Shown piece after piece: positions 26,227-35,410 of a stretch of DNA of 64,000 nt; the stretch's first letter is position 1; each line of letters begins with the position of its first letter. The position numbers and the translations under genes are program-made. The DNA is from JBBROS01 sp963752225 (lineage in GTDB: Bacteria > Pseudomonadota > Alphaproteobacteria > Acetobacterales > Acetobacteraceae), in contig CAVVXS010000007.1 of the NCBI GenBank assembly GCA_963752225.1, positions 1,116,001 to 1,180,000 of the forward strand, in the 5' to 3' direction. The notes below the pieces were generated by a model, which saw only the letters and a program-made list of their open reading frames with translations, did not search any database and was not told the origin of the DNA.

Positions 26227-26247
26227 GGGCCAACTCTCAAAGTAAGG

Positions 26248-26343
26248 CCAAGGGGCCTTGCCCCTTGGATCCCCATCAAAGGCAGAGCCTTTGAAATCCA
26301 GTCGTGCGGGTCTGGGGGCGCCGCCCCCAGCGGGTCCAGGGCG
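26248..26343. repeat. Multi-hairpin intergenic repeat, copy C (full-length, inverted)
   Basis: Read on the plus strand it gives CCAAGGGGCCTTGCCCCTTGG, then CAAAGGCAGAGCCTTTG, a short spacer, and GGGTCTGGGGGCGCCGCCCCCAGCGGGTCC. This is the reverse complement of the order seen in copy B, with the same core words. It lies between the permease and ATPase genes of one operon, where it could set differential mRNA levels. Confidence 0.75.
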
Positions 26344-26410
26344 AAGCGGTCGAAGGTTTCGCCTGTCCTGCTTCGGGCGGGTGGAATGACTGCGGAGGGG
26401 GAGCCCTGGG

Positions 26411-27370
26411 TCAAAGTCGCTTCGCCATGCGCGGATCCAACGCATCCCGCAGCCCGTCGCCAAGCAGGTTCACCGCGAGCACGGTGATCGACAGGAACAC
26501 CGCCGGAAAGAACACGATGTATGGCTTCACCTGCCACAGCGCCCGCCCCTCGGCCATGATGTTGCCCCAGGACGGGATGATCGGCGGCGTGCCGGCGCCG
26601 ATGAACGACAGGATCGCCTCAGTGATCATCGCCGACGCGCAGATATAGGTCGCCTGCACGATGATCGGCGCCAGCGTGTTCGGCAGGATGTGCCGCCAGA
26701 TGATCTTCGGCACCCGCGTGCCGGACGCGATGGCCGCTTCCACATAGGGCTGCTCGCGCAAGGAGAGCACGACGCCGCGCACCAGGCGCGACACGCGCGG
26801 GATTTCGGCTATGGTGATCGCGGTCACCACGTTGCCGACGCTGCCGCGGGTCAGCGCCATCAGCGCGATCGCCAGCAGGATGGGCGGGATCGACATCAGC
26901 CCGTCCATGATCCGCATGATCACCGCGTCGGCCCAGCGCACGAAGCCGGATACGAGCCCGATCGCCATGCCGATGCCGCTCGCCAGGATCGCGACCGAGA
27001 AGCCGACGATCAGCGACACCCGGGCGCCGTACAGCACCCGGCTGTAAATGTCCCGCCCCAGCATGTCGGTGCCGAACCAGTACTGCGCCGACGGCACCCG
27101 CGTGCGCCGGGCCGGCGCCAAGGCGGTCGGGTCGACGGTGAACAGCAGCGGCGCCGCAATCGCGATGAAGAAGATCAGGAACAGCAGCACCCCGCCAATT
27201 GCCATGGTCGGGTAGCGGTGGATGAACATCCGCACCCGGCCGCGCGCCTTGACCGGCGGCAGCACGTCCGGGAGCGTCGCCGCCGGGGTGACATGCGGCT
27301 CGGTCGAGGCGGCGACCGGCTCCTCGATGTGTTCGTTGGCGACGAGCCCAGGGACGACGGTCGTGCTCAA
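26411..27370 (-). CDS. Peptide ABC transporter permease (DppC-like)
   Basis: A 319-residue inner-membrane permease with the OppC/DppC N-terminal extension, about six transmembrane helices, and the cytoplasmic EAA-type loop (EAAIASGTRVPKIIWRHILPN) that contacts the ATPases. No ATG lies near the expected start. TTG at 27370 overlaps the DppB stop as TTGA and gives M-S-T-T-V-V, so I use it. A 180-base repeat-bearing gap separates it from dppD. Confidence 0.88.
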   Translation of the reverse strand: MSTTVVPGLVANEHIEEPVAASTEPHVTPAATLPDVLPPVKARGRVRMFIHRYPTMAIGGVLLFLIFFIAIAAPLLFTVDPTALAPARRTRVPSAQYWFGTDMLGRDIYSRVLYGARVSLIVGFSVAILASGIGMAIGLVSGFVRWADAVIMRIMDGLMSIPPILLAIALMALTRGSVGNVVTAITIAEIPRVSRLVRGVVLSLREQPYVEAAIASGTRVPKIIWRHILPNTLAPIIVQATYICASAMITEAILSFIGAGTPPIIPSWGNIMAEGRALWQVKPYIVFFPAVFLSITVLAVNLLGDGLRDALDPRMAKRL

Positions 27371-28308
27371 TAGCGGATCCTCGGGTCGAACACGGTGTAA
27401 AGGAGGTCGACGCCCAGATTGACCAGGACGTACACGAAGCTGAACAGCAGCACCACGCCCTGGATCACCGGGTAATCGCGGCGCAGGATCGCGTCTACCA
27501 CCAGCCGGCCGAGACCGGGGATCGCGAACACGCTTTCCGTCACCACCGATCCGCCGATCAGCAGCGCGACGCCGATGCCGATCACGGTCACGATCGGCAC
27601 CGCGGCGTTCTTCAGCGCGTGCAGGAACAAGATGGTGCGGCTGCCGACGCCCTTCGCCTTGGCCGTGCGGACATAATCCTGGCTCAGCACTTCCAGCATG
27701 GTCGCCCGGGTGATGCGGGCGATCAGCGCAATGTAGACGCTGCCGAGCGCCACCGAAGGCAAGACCATGTTGCCGAGCCACGGCCCGAACCCGGTGGCAA
27801 ACGGCGTGTAGCCTTGCACCGGGAACCATTCGAGCTGCAGCGCGAACACGTAGGCCAGCAGATAGCCCACCACGAACACCGGCACGGAGAAGCCGAGCAC
27901 GGCGAACACCATCACCAGCCGGTCGATCCAGGTGCCCTGGTTCCAGGCCGCGATCACACCCATCGGCACGGCGAGGCTGATCGACAGGATGAGCGTCAGC
28001 GTCATCAGGCTGACGGTCGGCTCGACCCGCTGCGCGATCATCCGGGTGACCGGGAGGTTGGTGAAGATCGATACGCCGAGGTCGCCGTTCAGCACGTGCC
28101 ACAGCCACTCGCCGAACCGGATCAGAAATGGGCGGTCGAGCCCGAGCCCGGCGCGGATGCGCTCCACGTCGGCCGGCGTCGCTTGGTCGCCGGCGATGAT
28201 CGCGGCCGGGTCGCCGGGGGCAATATAAAGCAGGCTGAACACGAACAGGGCCACGATGGCCATGACGGGGATCGTCGACAGCACGCGGCGGATGGCATAG
28301 GCGAGCAT
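27367..28308 (-). CDS. Peptide ABC transporter permease (DppB-like)
   Basis: A 313-residue permease that begins with the DppB pattern YAIRRVLSTIPVM and carries YIAPGDPA, about six membrane helices and the EAA-type loop ending in ARAKGVG-like sequence (RTAKAKGVGSRTILFLHALKNA). It forms the channel with the overlapping DppC. It starts 26 bases after the first binding-protein gene ends. Confidence 0.93.
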   Translation of the reverse strand: MLAYAIRRVLSTIPVMAIVALFVFSLLYIAPGDPAAIIAGDQATPADVERIRAGLGLDRPFLIRFGEWLWHVLNGDLGVSIFTNLPVTRMIAQRVEPTVSLMTLTLILSISLAVPMGVIAAWNQGTWIDRLVMVFAVLGFSVPVFVVGYLLAYVFALQLEWFPVQGYTPFATGFGPWLGNMVLPSVALGSVYIALIARITRATMLEVLSQDYVRTAKAKGVGSRTILFLHALKNAAVPIVTVIGIGVALLIGGSVVTESVFAIPGLGRLVVDAILRRDYPVIQGVVLLFSFVYVLVNLGVDLLYTVFDPRIRY

Positions 28309-28333
28309 CAGCCAGCTTTCACGATTGTTGTGC

Positions 28334-29923
28334 TCATGTCTTTTGCACGCCCCAGAACACCGGGAACGGCGCCTTCACCACCCCGCTGACGTTCTTGCGC
28401 CAGGCCTGGTAGCCGAGGAAGAACCCGGTCGGGCCGTAGATCACGAAGTCCATCGCCGCCTTGTTCAGGTCGGCGATCGCCTGCTTTTCGGCCGCGAGGT
28501 CGGGCGCGTCGTACCAGGTGCCGATCAGCGATTGGATCTGATCGTTCTTCGGCCAGCCGAACCAGGCCTTGTCGCCGCCGCAGTCGAACGCGGTATAGGG
28601 CGCCGGGTTGGTGCAATCGGCCCCGGCGTGCCAGGTGTGGAAGATGTGCCAGCCGCCCTGGCTCGGCGGATCCTTCTTGGCGCGCCGGGCGCCGACCGTG
28701 CCCCAGTCGAGCGCCTGGTAGTCCACATTCATGCCGATCTTTTGCAAGAGGTCGGCGGTCACGTCGCCTTCCGCCTTGGTGATCTGCACGTCGGTGGCGA
28801 CACAGAGGATGATCTTCTCGCCGTTGTAGCCGGCCTCCTTCAACAGCTTCTTGGCCTCGTCGTACTTGCGCGGCCCCTTCAGGACGTCGCCGCCGGCTTC
28901 GCTGTAGACGGGCGTGCCCGGCGTGAAATAGCTCGCCGACGCCTTCCACAGCGTCTCGTCGTCGCCGACGACCGAGCGCATGTAGTCCTCCTGGCTCAGC
29001 GCCATCATCACCGCCCGGCGCACCCGCACGTCGTTGAACGGCGGATGGAGGTGGTTCATCCGCAGCGAACCGATATTGCCCAGCGGGTCAGCGATATCGA
29101 GGTTGATGTTGCGGTTACGTTTCAGCAGCGGCACCAGGTCCGGCACCGGGTTCTCCCACCAATCGACCTCGCCGTTCTGCAGCGCGGCCGCCTTGGTCGC
29201 GTCGTCCGGCAGGATCAGCCATTCGATGCGGTCGAACATCATCCGCTTGCCGCCCGACAGCCAATCCGCCGCCTCGCTCCGAGGCTGGTAGCCGTCGAAG
29301 CGGGTGAACACGGCCTTGCTGCCCGGCACCCATTCATCGACCGCGAACTTCATCGGGCCGGAGCCCACGTATTCCTTGATGAGCTGGAACGGGTCGGTCT
29401 TGGCGATCCGCTCCGGCATGATCTCGGCCACCGGCGCGTTGCCCTTGCCCAGCGCGAAAAGCATCTTGGGGAATGGCTTGTTGAGCTTGATCCGCACGGT
29501 ACGGTCATCGACGGCCACCATATCGTCGAGCGTGGCCTTGATGCGTTGGCCCATCGTGTCGCGGGCCATCCAGCGGTTGAGGCTCGCGACCACGTCGCGC
29601 GCCAGCACCGGCTCGTTGTCGTGGAATTTGAGGCCGTCGCGCAGCTTGAAGGTCCAGACCTTGAAGTCGGGGCTGTTCTCGTGGCCCTCGGCCATCTGCG
29701 GATGCGGCTCGATCTTGCTGTCGATGCCGTACAGCGTGTCCCACACCATCAGGCTGGCGTTGCGCACCACGTACTGGGTGCCGGCGACGGCGTCGAGCGT
29801 GGAGAGGTTGGCTTGCGGCACGAACCGCAACACGCGGCTCGACTGCGCGAGCGAGAGGCGCGGCGCCGCCAAGGTGCCCAAAGCCGCCGCAGTTCCGGTG
29901 GCGAGCAAATCACGACGCTTCAT
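28334..29923 (-). CDS. Peptide ABC transporter substrate-binding protein (family 5), Tat-type signal
   Basis: A 529-residue periplasmic binding protein (SBP_bac_5). The N-terminus M-K-R-R-D-L-L-A-T-G is a twin-arginine signal followed by a hydrophobic stretch and cleavage near LAQSS. Family segments include WTFKLRDGLKFHDNEPVLARDV and GSGPMKF. It is a paralogue of the protein coded just upstream (30.1-31.6 kb): both share the same order of motifs such as MNHL.PPFN and RRAKKDP. The ATG at 29923 has AGGA upstream. The ligand is unknown. Confidence 0.92.
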   Translation of the reverse strand: MKRRDLLATGTAAALGTLAAPRLSLAQSSRVLRFVPQANLSTLDAVAGTQYVVRNASLMVWDTLYGIDSKIEPHPQMAEGHENSPDFKVWTFKLRDGLKFHDNEPVLARDVVASLNRWMARDTMGQRIKATLDDMVAVDDRTVRIKLNKPFPKMLFALGKGNAPVAEIMPERIAKTDPFQLIKEYVGSGPMKFAVDEWVPGSKAVFTRFDGYQPRSEAADWLSGGKRMMFDRIEWLILPDDATKAAALQNGEVDWWENPVPDLVPLLKRNRNINLDIADPLGNIGSLRMNHLHPPFNDVRVRRAVMMALSQEDYMRSVVGDDETLWKASASYFTPGTPVYSEAGGDVLKGPRKYDEAKKLLKEAGYNGEKIILCVATDVQITKAEGDVTADLLQKIGMNVDYQALDWGTVGARRAKKDPPSQGGWHIFHTWHAGADCTNPAPYTAFDCGGDKAWFGWPKNDQIQSLIGTWYDAPDLAAEKQAIADLNKAAMDFVIYGPTGFFLGYQAWRKNVSGVVKAPFPVFWGVQKT

Positions 29924-30056
29924 GGAAATCCTGTCCCCCCCGTAATCCGTCAGCCCACCCAAGCACGTTCCGGGCCACTGGGCCGCAGTCCGGCCCGGCG
30001 AAGCGAGCCAACAATTCGCGAAGCGCGGGCCGCGGTCCACCAAATTCGCACCGGGG

Positions 30057-31634
30057 TTACGCCCGCCTAACGTTCCAGAACAGCGCAAACCCCGGCAGCA
30101 CCCCCTCGAGGTTGCTCCGGTATGCCGTCGGTTGCAGGTATTGGCCCATCGGAATGTACGGCACGTCCACGAAGGCTTCGCGCTGGATGTCGGCGCAAAT
30201 CCGCTGCTGCGCCGCCACATCGGGCGCGGTGAACCACTCGTCGCGCAGTTGCTCGATCTTCGCATCGGTCGGCCAGCCGAACCAGGCCGCCTCGCCATTG
30301 GTGCGCAGGCTGAGATGGCCCGCCGGGTTCAGGTGGTCGGTGCCGGCCCAGGCGGTGCAGAACGCGCTCCAGCCGCCCTGCTCCACCGGGTCCTTCTTGG
30401 CCCGCCGCGTCACCACGCTGCCCCAATCGGTCGCGACGTAGTCCACGTTCATCCCAGCCTGCTTCATCATGTCGGCGGAAACGTCCGCCATCGCCTTCAG
30501 CACCGGAAAATCGGTCGCGGCCATCAGCACCACCCGCTCGCCGTTATAGCCGGCTGCCTTCAGGTCGGCCCGCACCTTGCCCATGTCGCGCGGGCTGTTG
30601 AGCGCCTCCATGCCCACCTCGCTCGCCATCGGCGTGCCGGGGCAGAAGAAGCCGACGCCGGTGTGCCACATCTTGGGATCGGTGCCGACCACCGCGGTCA
30701 CCACGTCTTCCTGGCTGACCGCACCCAGCAGGGCGCGGCGCACGCCTGGGTTGTTGAACGGCGGCTGCAGGTGGTTCATGCGCAGGATGCTGATCTGCCC
30801 CGACGGCTCCTGCACCAGCACGCGCACCCCGCGCGCCTTCTGCAGCAGCGGCATCAGGTCGGCCGTGGCGTAGTCCCACCAATCCTGCTCGCCGCTCATC
30901 AGCGCCTGCGCCGCCGTGGTCGGGTCGGGGATGGTGGTCCACTCGACGCGATCGAAATGCGCGACCTTGGGCCCCGCCGTCCAATCCGCGACGCCGCCCT
31001 CGCGCGGTTTGTAGCCGTCGAAACGAGCATACACGGCGCGCGCGCCGGGCACCCGCTCGTCGGCCACGAAACGGTATGGGCCGCTGCCGACCATCTCCGT
31101 CACCTGGGTGAACGGGTCGGTCTTGGCGATCCGCTCCGGCATGATCACCGGGTTGTAGCCCGGCGTCTTGGCCAGTGCCGACGGCAGCAGCGGGAACGGC
31201 CGCTTCAGCCGGAACACGATCGTGCGGTCGCCCTTGGCCGACAGTTCGTCGGTCGCCGCCATCAGCGCGCCGCCGAACGCGTCCCGCTTGCCCCAGCGCG
31301 CGAGGCTGGCCACGCAATCCTGCGCCCGCACCGGCGTGCCGTCATGGAACAGCAGCCCGTCGCGCAGCCGGAGCGTCCAGAGCTTGCCGTCATTCTCGGT
31401 GCCGACCTCGTCCACCATCTGCGGGCTGGGCTTGTATTGCCCGTCCTGGCCGAACAGCGTGTCGAACACCATGAAGCCGTGGTTGCGGGTGACGTAGGCC
31501 GTCGTCCACATCGGATCCAGCACCGCGAGATCCGCCTGCGGAATGAAGCGCAGCGTGCGCGCGGCCTGGGCCCGGCCGAGCGCCGGGGCGGCCAAGACGG
31601 CAGCGGCGGAGGCGATGAACGAACGACGCTGCAC
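30057..31634 (-). CDS. Peptide ABC transporter substrate-binding protein (family 5), paralogue, Tat-type signal
   Basis: A 525-residue paralogue of the next protein in the operon. The N-terminus V-Q-R-R-S-F-I-A-S-A is a twin-arginine signal with cleavage near GRAQA. Start: GTG at 31634 with AGGAG about 9 bases upstream; no ATG is available. It ends 133 bases before the next binding-protein gene. The presence of two binding proteins before one B-C-D-F set suggests one transporter serving two ligands, or a recent duplication in divergence. Confidence 0.9.
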   Translation of the reverse strand: MQRRSFIASAAAVLAAPALGRAQAARTLRFIPQADLAVLDPMWTTAYVTRNHGFMVFDTLFGQDGQYKPSPQMVDEVGTENDGKLWTLRLRDGLLFHDGTPVRAQDCVASLARWGKRDAFGGALMAATDELSAKGDRTIVFRLKRPFPLLPSALAKTPGYNPVIMPERIAKTDPFTQVTEMVGSGPYRFVADERVPGARAVYARFDGYKPREGGVADWTAGPKVAHFDRVEWTTIPDPTTAAQALMSGEQDWWDYATADLMPLLQKARGVRVLVQEPSGQISILRMNHLQPPFNNPGVRRALLGAVSQEDVVTAVVGTDPKMWHTGVGFFCPGTPMASEVGMEALNSPRDMGKVRADLKAAGYNGERVVLMAATDFPVLKAMADVSADMMKQAGMNVDYVATDWGSVVTRRAKKDPVEQGGWSAFCTAWAGTDHLNPAGHLSLRTNGEAAWFGWPTDAKIEQLRDEWFTAPDVAAQQRICADIQREAFVDVPYIPMGQYLQPTAYRSNLEGVLPGFALFWNVRRA

Positions 31635-31726
31635 GATGGCCTGCTCCTGCGATGGACCGCTCCGGGCCGGGAGCAAACCATGCCGGGCAGCCCGGCGCCA
31701 GCGCCCGCCCGCCGGAGGCGAACGCG

Positions 31727-32230
31727 TCAGTGCCGGGCGCCGTTGGTCAGCCGGTCGAGGTATCCCAGCAGCAGCGCCGAGGCCACGAAGGTCAGGTGCA
31801 GCAGCATGAACCACATGACCTTGTCGTTGGCATACTCGGTGGCGTTCATGAACACCTGCAGAAGGTGGATCGAGGAGATCGCGACGATCGACGACGCCAC
31901 CTTCACCTTGAGGCTGCCGGCGTCGAGCTTGCCCAGCCAGGACAGCTCGACCGACTTGGTTTCATCGAACCGGCCGACGAAGTTCTCGTAGCCGGAGATG
32001 ATCACCATCACCACCAGCGACGCGACCAGGGCGGCGTCGATCAGCCCGAGGATGGCGAGGATCATCTGCTCCTCGGTCAGGTCCGCCACCGCGACCGCGA
32101 GCTTGGCCAGCTTCAGCAAGAACGCGCCGGCGTAAAGCGCCAACGACACCGCGAGGCCGGCGTAGAACACCACCAGCAACCAGCGGCTGCCCAACAGGAT
32201 TTTTTCGATCAGCAGCTCGACGGACTTCAT
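31727..32230 (-). CDS. UPF0114 family membrane protein (YqhA-like)
   Basis: A 167-residue inner-membrane protein of the UPF0114 family. It begins with I-E-K-I-L-L-G-S-R-W-L-L-V and contains the family hallmark V-M-V-I-I-S-G-Y-E-N-F-V-G-R-F in the middle, with about four membrane helices. Length equals that of E. coli YqhA. No function is established for the family. The start at 32230 has AAGGGGG upstream. It diverges from the family-2 glycosyltransferase gene. Confidence 0.9.
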   Translation of the reverse strand: MKSVELLIEKILLGSRWLLVVFYAGLAVSLALYAGAFLLKLAKLAVAVADLTEEQMILAILGLIDAALVASLVVMVIISGYENFVGRFDETKSVELSWLGKLDAGSLKVKVASSIVAISSIHLLQVFMNATEYANDKVMWFMLLHLTFVASALLLGYLDRLTNGARH

Positions 32231-32347
32231 GCCACCCCCTTGCGGCGATCGTGGCCCGGCGGCCGGCCGCGAACAAGCGCGGCCGCGCCCGAACGTCGCG
32301 CGACCGGCGCAATGGGCGGCCCGGCGCGAATGGGTTACAGGTCGCGC

Positions 32348-33316
32348 ATGCACGCACCGCCCAGACTTGCACCGCCGACACTTGCGCCGCCCAGGATCGT
32401 CGTGCTCATCCCGTGTTACAACGAGCAGGTCGCCATACCCCGCGTGGTCGCCGACTTCCGCGCCGCCTTGCCCGAGGCCGAACTCTACGTCTACGACAAC
32501 AACTCAAGCGACGACACCGCCGCCGTCGCCCGCGCCGCCGGGGCCACCGTCCGCACCGAGATGCTGCAAGGCAAGGGCCACGTCATCCGCCGCATGTTCG
32601 CCGACATCGAGGCCGACTTCTACGTGCTGGTGGACGGCGACGACACCTACGACGCGGGTGCGGCGCCGCGCATGGTGCAGCACGCGATCGACGGCGGCCT
32701 CGACATGGTCAACGGCACCCGCGTCACCGACATCGAGGCCGCCTACCGCCCCGGCCACCGGCTCGGCAACCAGGTGCTGACCGGGCTGGTGCGGATCATC
32801 TTCGGCAACCGCATCACCGACATGCTGAGCGGCTATCGCGTGTTCTCCCGCCGGTTCGTGAAGTCGTTCCCGGCGCTGTCGGCCGGCTTCGAGACCGAGA
32901 CCGAGTTCACCGTCCACGCGCTCGAGCTGCGCATGCCGGTCGGCGAGATCGTGACCCGCTACAAGGATCGCCCGGCCGGCTCGACGTCGAAGCTGCGCAC
33001 CTACAGCGACGGCATCCGCATCCTGCGCACCATTGTCATCCTGGTGAAGGAGGAGCGGCCGCTGGCCTTCTTCACCGCGTGCGGAGCCTTGTTCGCGCTG
33101 GCTGGCCTCGGACTTAGCATCCCGGTCGTGGTCAACTACGTGCACACCGGCCTGGTGCCACGCCTGCCGACGGCGGTGCTGGTGGTGGGGTTGATGCTGC
33201 TGGCGGCGCTGTCGCTGACTTGCGGGCTGATCCTCAACTCGGTGGCGCGCGGCCGCAAGGAGATCAAGCGGCTCGCCTACCTCGCCATCCCGCCCCCGCC
33301 GCGGTCCGACGCGTGA
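32348..33316 (+). CDS. Family 2 glycosyltransferase, membrane-anchored
   Basis: A GT-A glycosyltransferase of 322 residues. VLIPCYNEQ opens the nucleotide-sugar domain, and VDGDDTYDA is the metal-binding DxD-type loop. Two hydrophobic segments near the C-terminus (about 240-265 and 278-300) anchor it, as in dolichol-phosphate-mannose synthase-like and polyprenyl-phosphate sugar transferases. The acceptor is probably a lipid carrier; the sugar cannot be told. It overlaps the mepA start by GTGA. Confidence 0.88.
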   Translation: MHAPPRLAPPTLAPPRIVVLIPCYNEQVAIPRVVADFRAALPEAELYVYDNNSSDDTAAVARAAGATVRTEMLQGKGHVIRRMFADIEADFYVLVDGDDTYDAGAAPRMVQHAIDGGLDMVNGTRVTDIEAAYRPGHRLGNQVLTGLVRIIFGNRITDMLSGYRVFSRRFVKSFPALSAGFETETEFTVHALELRMPVGEIVTRYKDRPAGSTSKLRTYSDGIRILRTIVILVKEERPLAFFTACGALFALAGLGLSIPVVVNYVHTGLVPRLPTAVLVVGLMLLAALSLTCGLILNSVARGRKEIKRLAYLAIPPPPRSDA

Positions 33317-34101
33317 GGCGGTTTTTCCTTCTGGCAATTTTGTTTCCCAGCCTGGCATGGGCCGAGGAGCCGCTGCGCATCGTCGGCGGCCCCGGGGGCG
33401 GCTGCATTGCCGGGGCGGTGGCGCTGCCGGAAGCGGGGCCCGGGTTTCAAACGATCCGTGCCAGCCGCAGCTTCTTCTGGGGCGCCCCCGGCACGATCGC
33501 GGCGCTGCAACTGCTCGCCCGCGAGGCCCGGGCGGCCGGCTTGCCCGACCTCTACATGAACGACATCAGCAAGCCGCGCGGCGGCCCGTTCCCCGGCGTG
33601 CACGCGAGCCACATGCTCGGTCTCGACGCCGACGTCTGGCTGGACGTGCGGCCCAAGCCGCCGCTCACGCCGGCGCAGCGCGATGGGCTCGAGGTGGATA
33701 GCCTGGTGCGTCCCGATGGCCGTGGCATCGATGCCGCGCGCTGGCGACCGCAGCATGAGGCGCTGATCAAGCTTGCCACGGGCCTGCCCGGGGTGGACCG
33801 GGTGCTGGTCAATCCCGCGATCAAGCGGCAGCTCTGCCTGACCGTCACCGGCGACCGGTCCTGGCTGCATGCCGTGCGTCCCTGGTATGGCCATGCCGCG
33901 CACATGCACATCCATTTCCACTGCCCGGCGAACCAGCCGGAATGCACCGACGCGGCGCCCCCGCCGCCCGGCGATGGCTGCGACGCCAGCCTGCAATGGT
34001 GGTTCGACCAGCTCGACGCCCCGCCCAAACCGGCACCGCCGCCGCGCCCGGTCGTGCTGCCGGCGGCGTGCGCGGCGATCATGGCGGGCCCGCCGGGGTG
34101 A
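33313..34101 (+). CDS. mepA: Penicillin-insensitive murein endopeptidase
   Basis: A periplasmic zinc (LAS-type) endopeptidase that cuts D-alanyl-mDAP crosslinks in peptidoglycan. The 262-residue protein begins with a signal peptide (RRFFLLAILFPSLAWA). Zinc-site motifs are HASHMLGLDADVW near 97-109 and AAHMHIHFHCP near the C-terminus, and conserved cysteines (C31, and CPANQPEC) fit the disulfides of MepA. I take GTG at 33313, which overlaps the glycosyltransferase stop. The Pro-rich C-terminal tail leads straight into a repeat element. Confidence 0.93.
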   Translation: MRRFFLLAILFPSLAWAEEPLRIVGGPGGGCIAGAVALPEAGPGFQTIRASRSFFWGAPGTIAALQLLAREARAAGLPDLYMNDISKPRGGPFPGVHASHMLGLDADVWLDVRPKPPLTPAQRDGLEVDSLVRPDGRGIDAARWRPQHEALIKLATGLPGVDRVLVNPAIKRQLCLTVTGDRSWLHAVRPWYGHAAHMHIHFHCPANQPECTDAAPPPPGDGCDASLQWWFDQLDAPPKPAPPPRPVVLPAACAAIMAGPPG

Positions 34102-34108
34102 GCAAAGG

Positions 34109-34156
34109 CCAGGGCTTTGCCCTGGACCCACCGGGGCCGCGGGCCCCGGGCCCCGG
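34109..34156. repeat. Multi-hairpin intergenic repeat, copy D (partial)
   Basis: CCAGGGCTTTGCCCTGG followed at once by ACCCACCGGGGCCGCGGGCC and CCGGGCCCCGG: the first two hairpins of the element in the same orientation as copy B. The AAGGCTTG / TTTTGGCTTT stretch after it is a degenerate remnant of the third. It lies between mepA and the MFS gene. Confidence 0.7.
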
Positions 34157-34197
34157 ATTGCTAAGGCTTGCTTTTGGCTTTACCGACGGCTGGTCTT

Positions 34198-35364
34198 ATG
34201 TCCCTTTCCCGCCTGAACCTTGGCGTTGCCCTCGCCGGGTTCTGCACCTTCATCAACCTGTATCCGACCCAGGCGCTGCTGCCGACCTTGGCGCAGGCGT
34301 TCAACACCAGCCTTGCCCATACCGGGCTGACGGTGACCGCTTCGCTGGTTGCGGTGGCGATCGTGGCGCCGTTCGTGGGCGGCATCTCGGACGCGCTCGG
34401 ACGCCGGCGGCTGATCCTGGGCGCGGCGATGCTGCTGGCGGTGCCCACCCTGCTCGCGGCCGCCGCGCCGACGCTGACGTTGCTGATCGTGTGCCGGTTC
34501 GCGCAGGGGTTGCTGCTGCCGTTCATCTTCGCCGTGACCGTCGCCTATATTGCCGAGGAATGCCCCGGTCCGGCGGGAGTGCGCGCGACGGGCATCTACA
34601 CCGTCGGCACCATCCTCGGCGGCTTCATGGGGCGCTTCATTGCCGGCTGGACGGCGCAGTTCGTGGGCTGGCGCGCGTCGTTCGTCGTGCTGGCCGGCGT
34701 CACCCTGGCCGCGGCCGCCGTCGTGTCGGTGTGCCTGCCGCGCGAGCGCAACTTCCGCCCGGCGCGCGGCGGCTGGCGCGGCAGCCTGGGCGGCTTCGGC
34801 GACCATTTCCACAACCGCCAGGTCATGGCGACCTGCGCCATCGGTTTCGCCGTTTTGTTCTCGGTCGTCGCCACCTTCACCTACGCCAACTTCCTGCTGG
34901 CGGCGCCGCCATACGGCCTCGGCCCGGCCCAGCTCGGCACGGTGTTCGTGGTCTACCTCCTCGGCGCGGTGGCGACGCCGATTGCCAGCCGGCTCACGCT
35001 GCGCATCGGCCGCAAGCGCACCGTGCTGCTCGGCGGCGTCGCCGCGGCTGCCGGGCTGCTGCTCACCTTGGCGCAGGGCCTCGTGCCGATCATCGCCGGC
35101 ATGGCGCTGGTGGCGATCGGCATCTTCACCGAGCAGGCGCTGTCGATCGGCTACGTCGCCCTGTCGGCGCGGCAGGCCCGCTCCAGCGCGGTCGGGCTGT
35201 ATGTCACCTGCTACTATGTCGGCGGCAGCCTGGGCGGCGTGCTGCCGGCTTGGATCTGGACCCATCTCGGCTGGCCCGGCTGTGTCGCCCTGGTTTTGCT
35301 TGTGCAAGCCGTCGCCATGGCCATCACCGGGCTGGTTTGGCCGCGCGACCCGGCTTTACCTTAG
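34198..35364 (+). CDS. MFS transporter (YnfM/arabinose-efflux type)
   Basis: An MFS carrier of about 388 residues with 12 hydrophobic segments. The loop 2-3 motif reads GGISDALGRRRLI, and the C-terminal half has a matching IASRLTLRIGRKRTVLL. The general pattern is that of YnfM-like drug/sugar effluxers. The start could be the ATG at 34198 or 34168; 34198 gives a normal N-terminus. Its neighbour downstream is an orphan Mo-hydroxylase subunit, but no functional link can be shown. Confidence 0.85.
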   Translation: MSLSRLNLGVALAGFCTFINLYPTQALLPTLAQAFNTSLAHTGLTVTASLVAVAIVAPFVGGISDALGRRRLILGAAMLLAVPTLLAAAAPTLTLLIVCRFAQGLLLPFIFAVTVAYIAEECPGPAGVRATGIYTVGTILGGFMGRFIAGWTAQFVGWRASFVVLAGVTLAAAAVVSVCLPRERNFRPARGGWRGSLGGFGDHFHNRQVMATCAIGFAVLFSVVATFTYANFLLAAPPYGLGPAQLGTVFVVYLLGAVATPIASRLTLRIGRKRTVLLGGVAAAAGLLLTLAQGLVPIIAGMALVAIGIFTEQALSIGYVALSARQARSSAVGLYVTCYYVGGSLGGVLPAWIWTHLGWPGCVALVLLVQAVAMAITGLVWPRDPALP

Positions 35365-35410
35365 GACAGCAGGTCCCACCTATCGCGAACGCCGTACTGG
35401 AGAGCCGACC

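Noticed and set aside
34550..35410. A long in-frame 5' extension of the orphan Mo subunit
   Set aside because: It overlaps the MFS gene in another frame, is Ser/Arg-rich and has no homology; the ATG at 35411 has a ribosome site.
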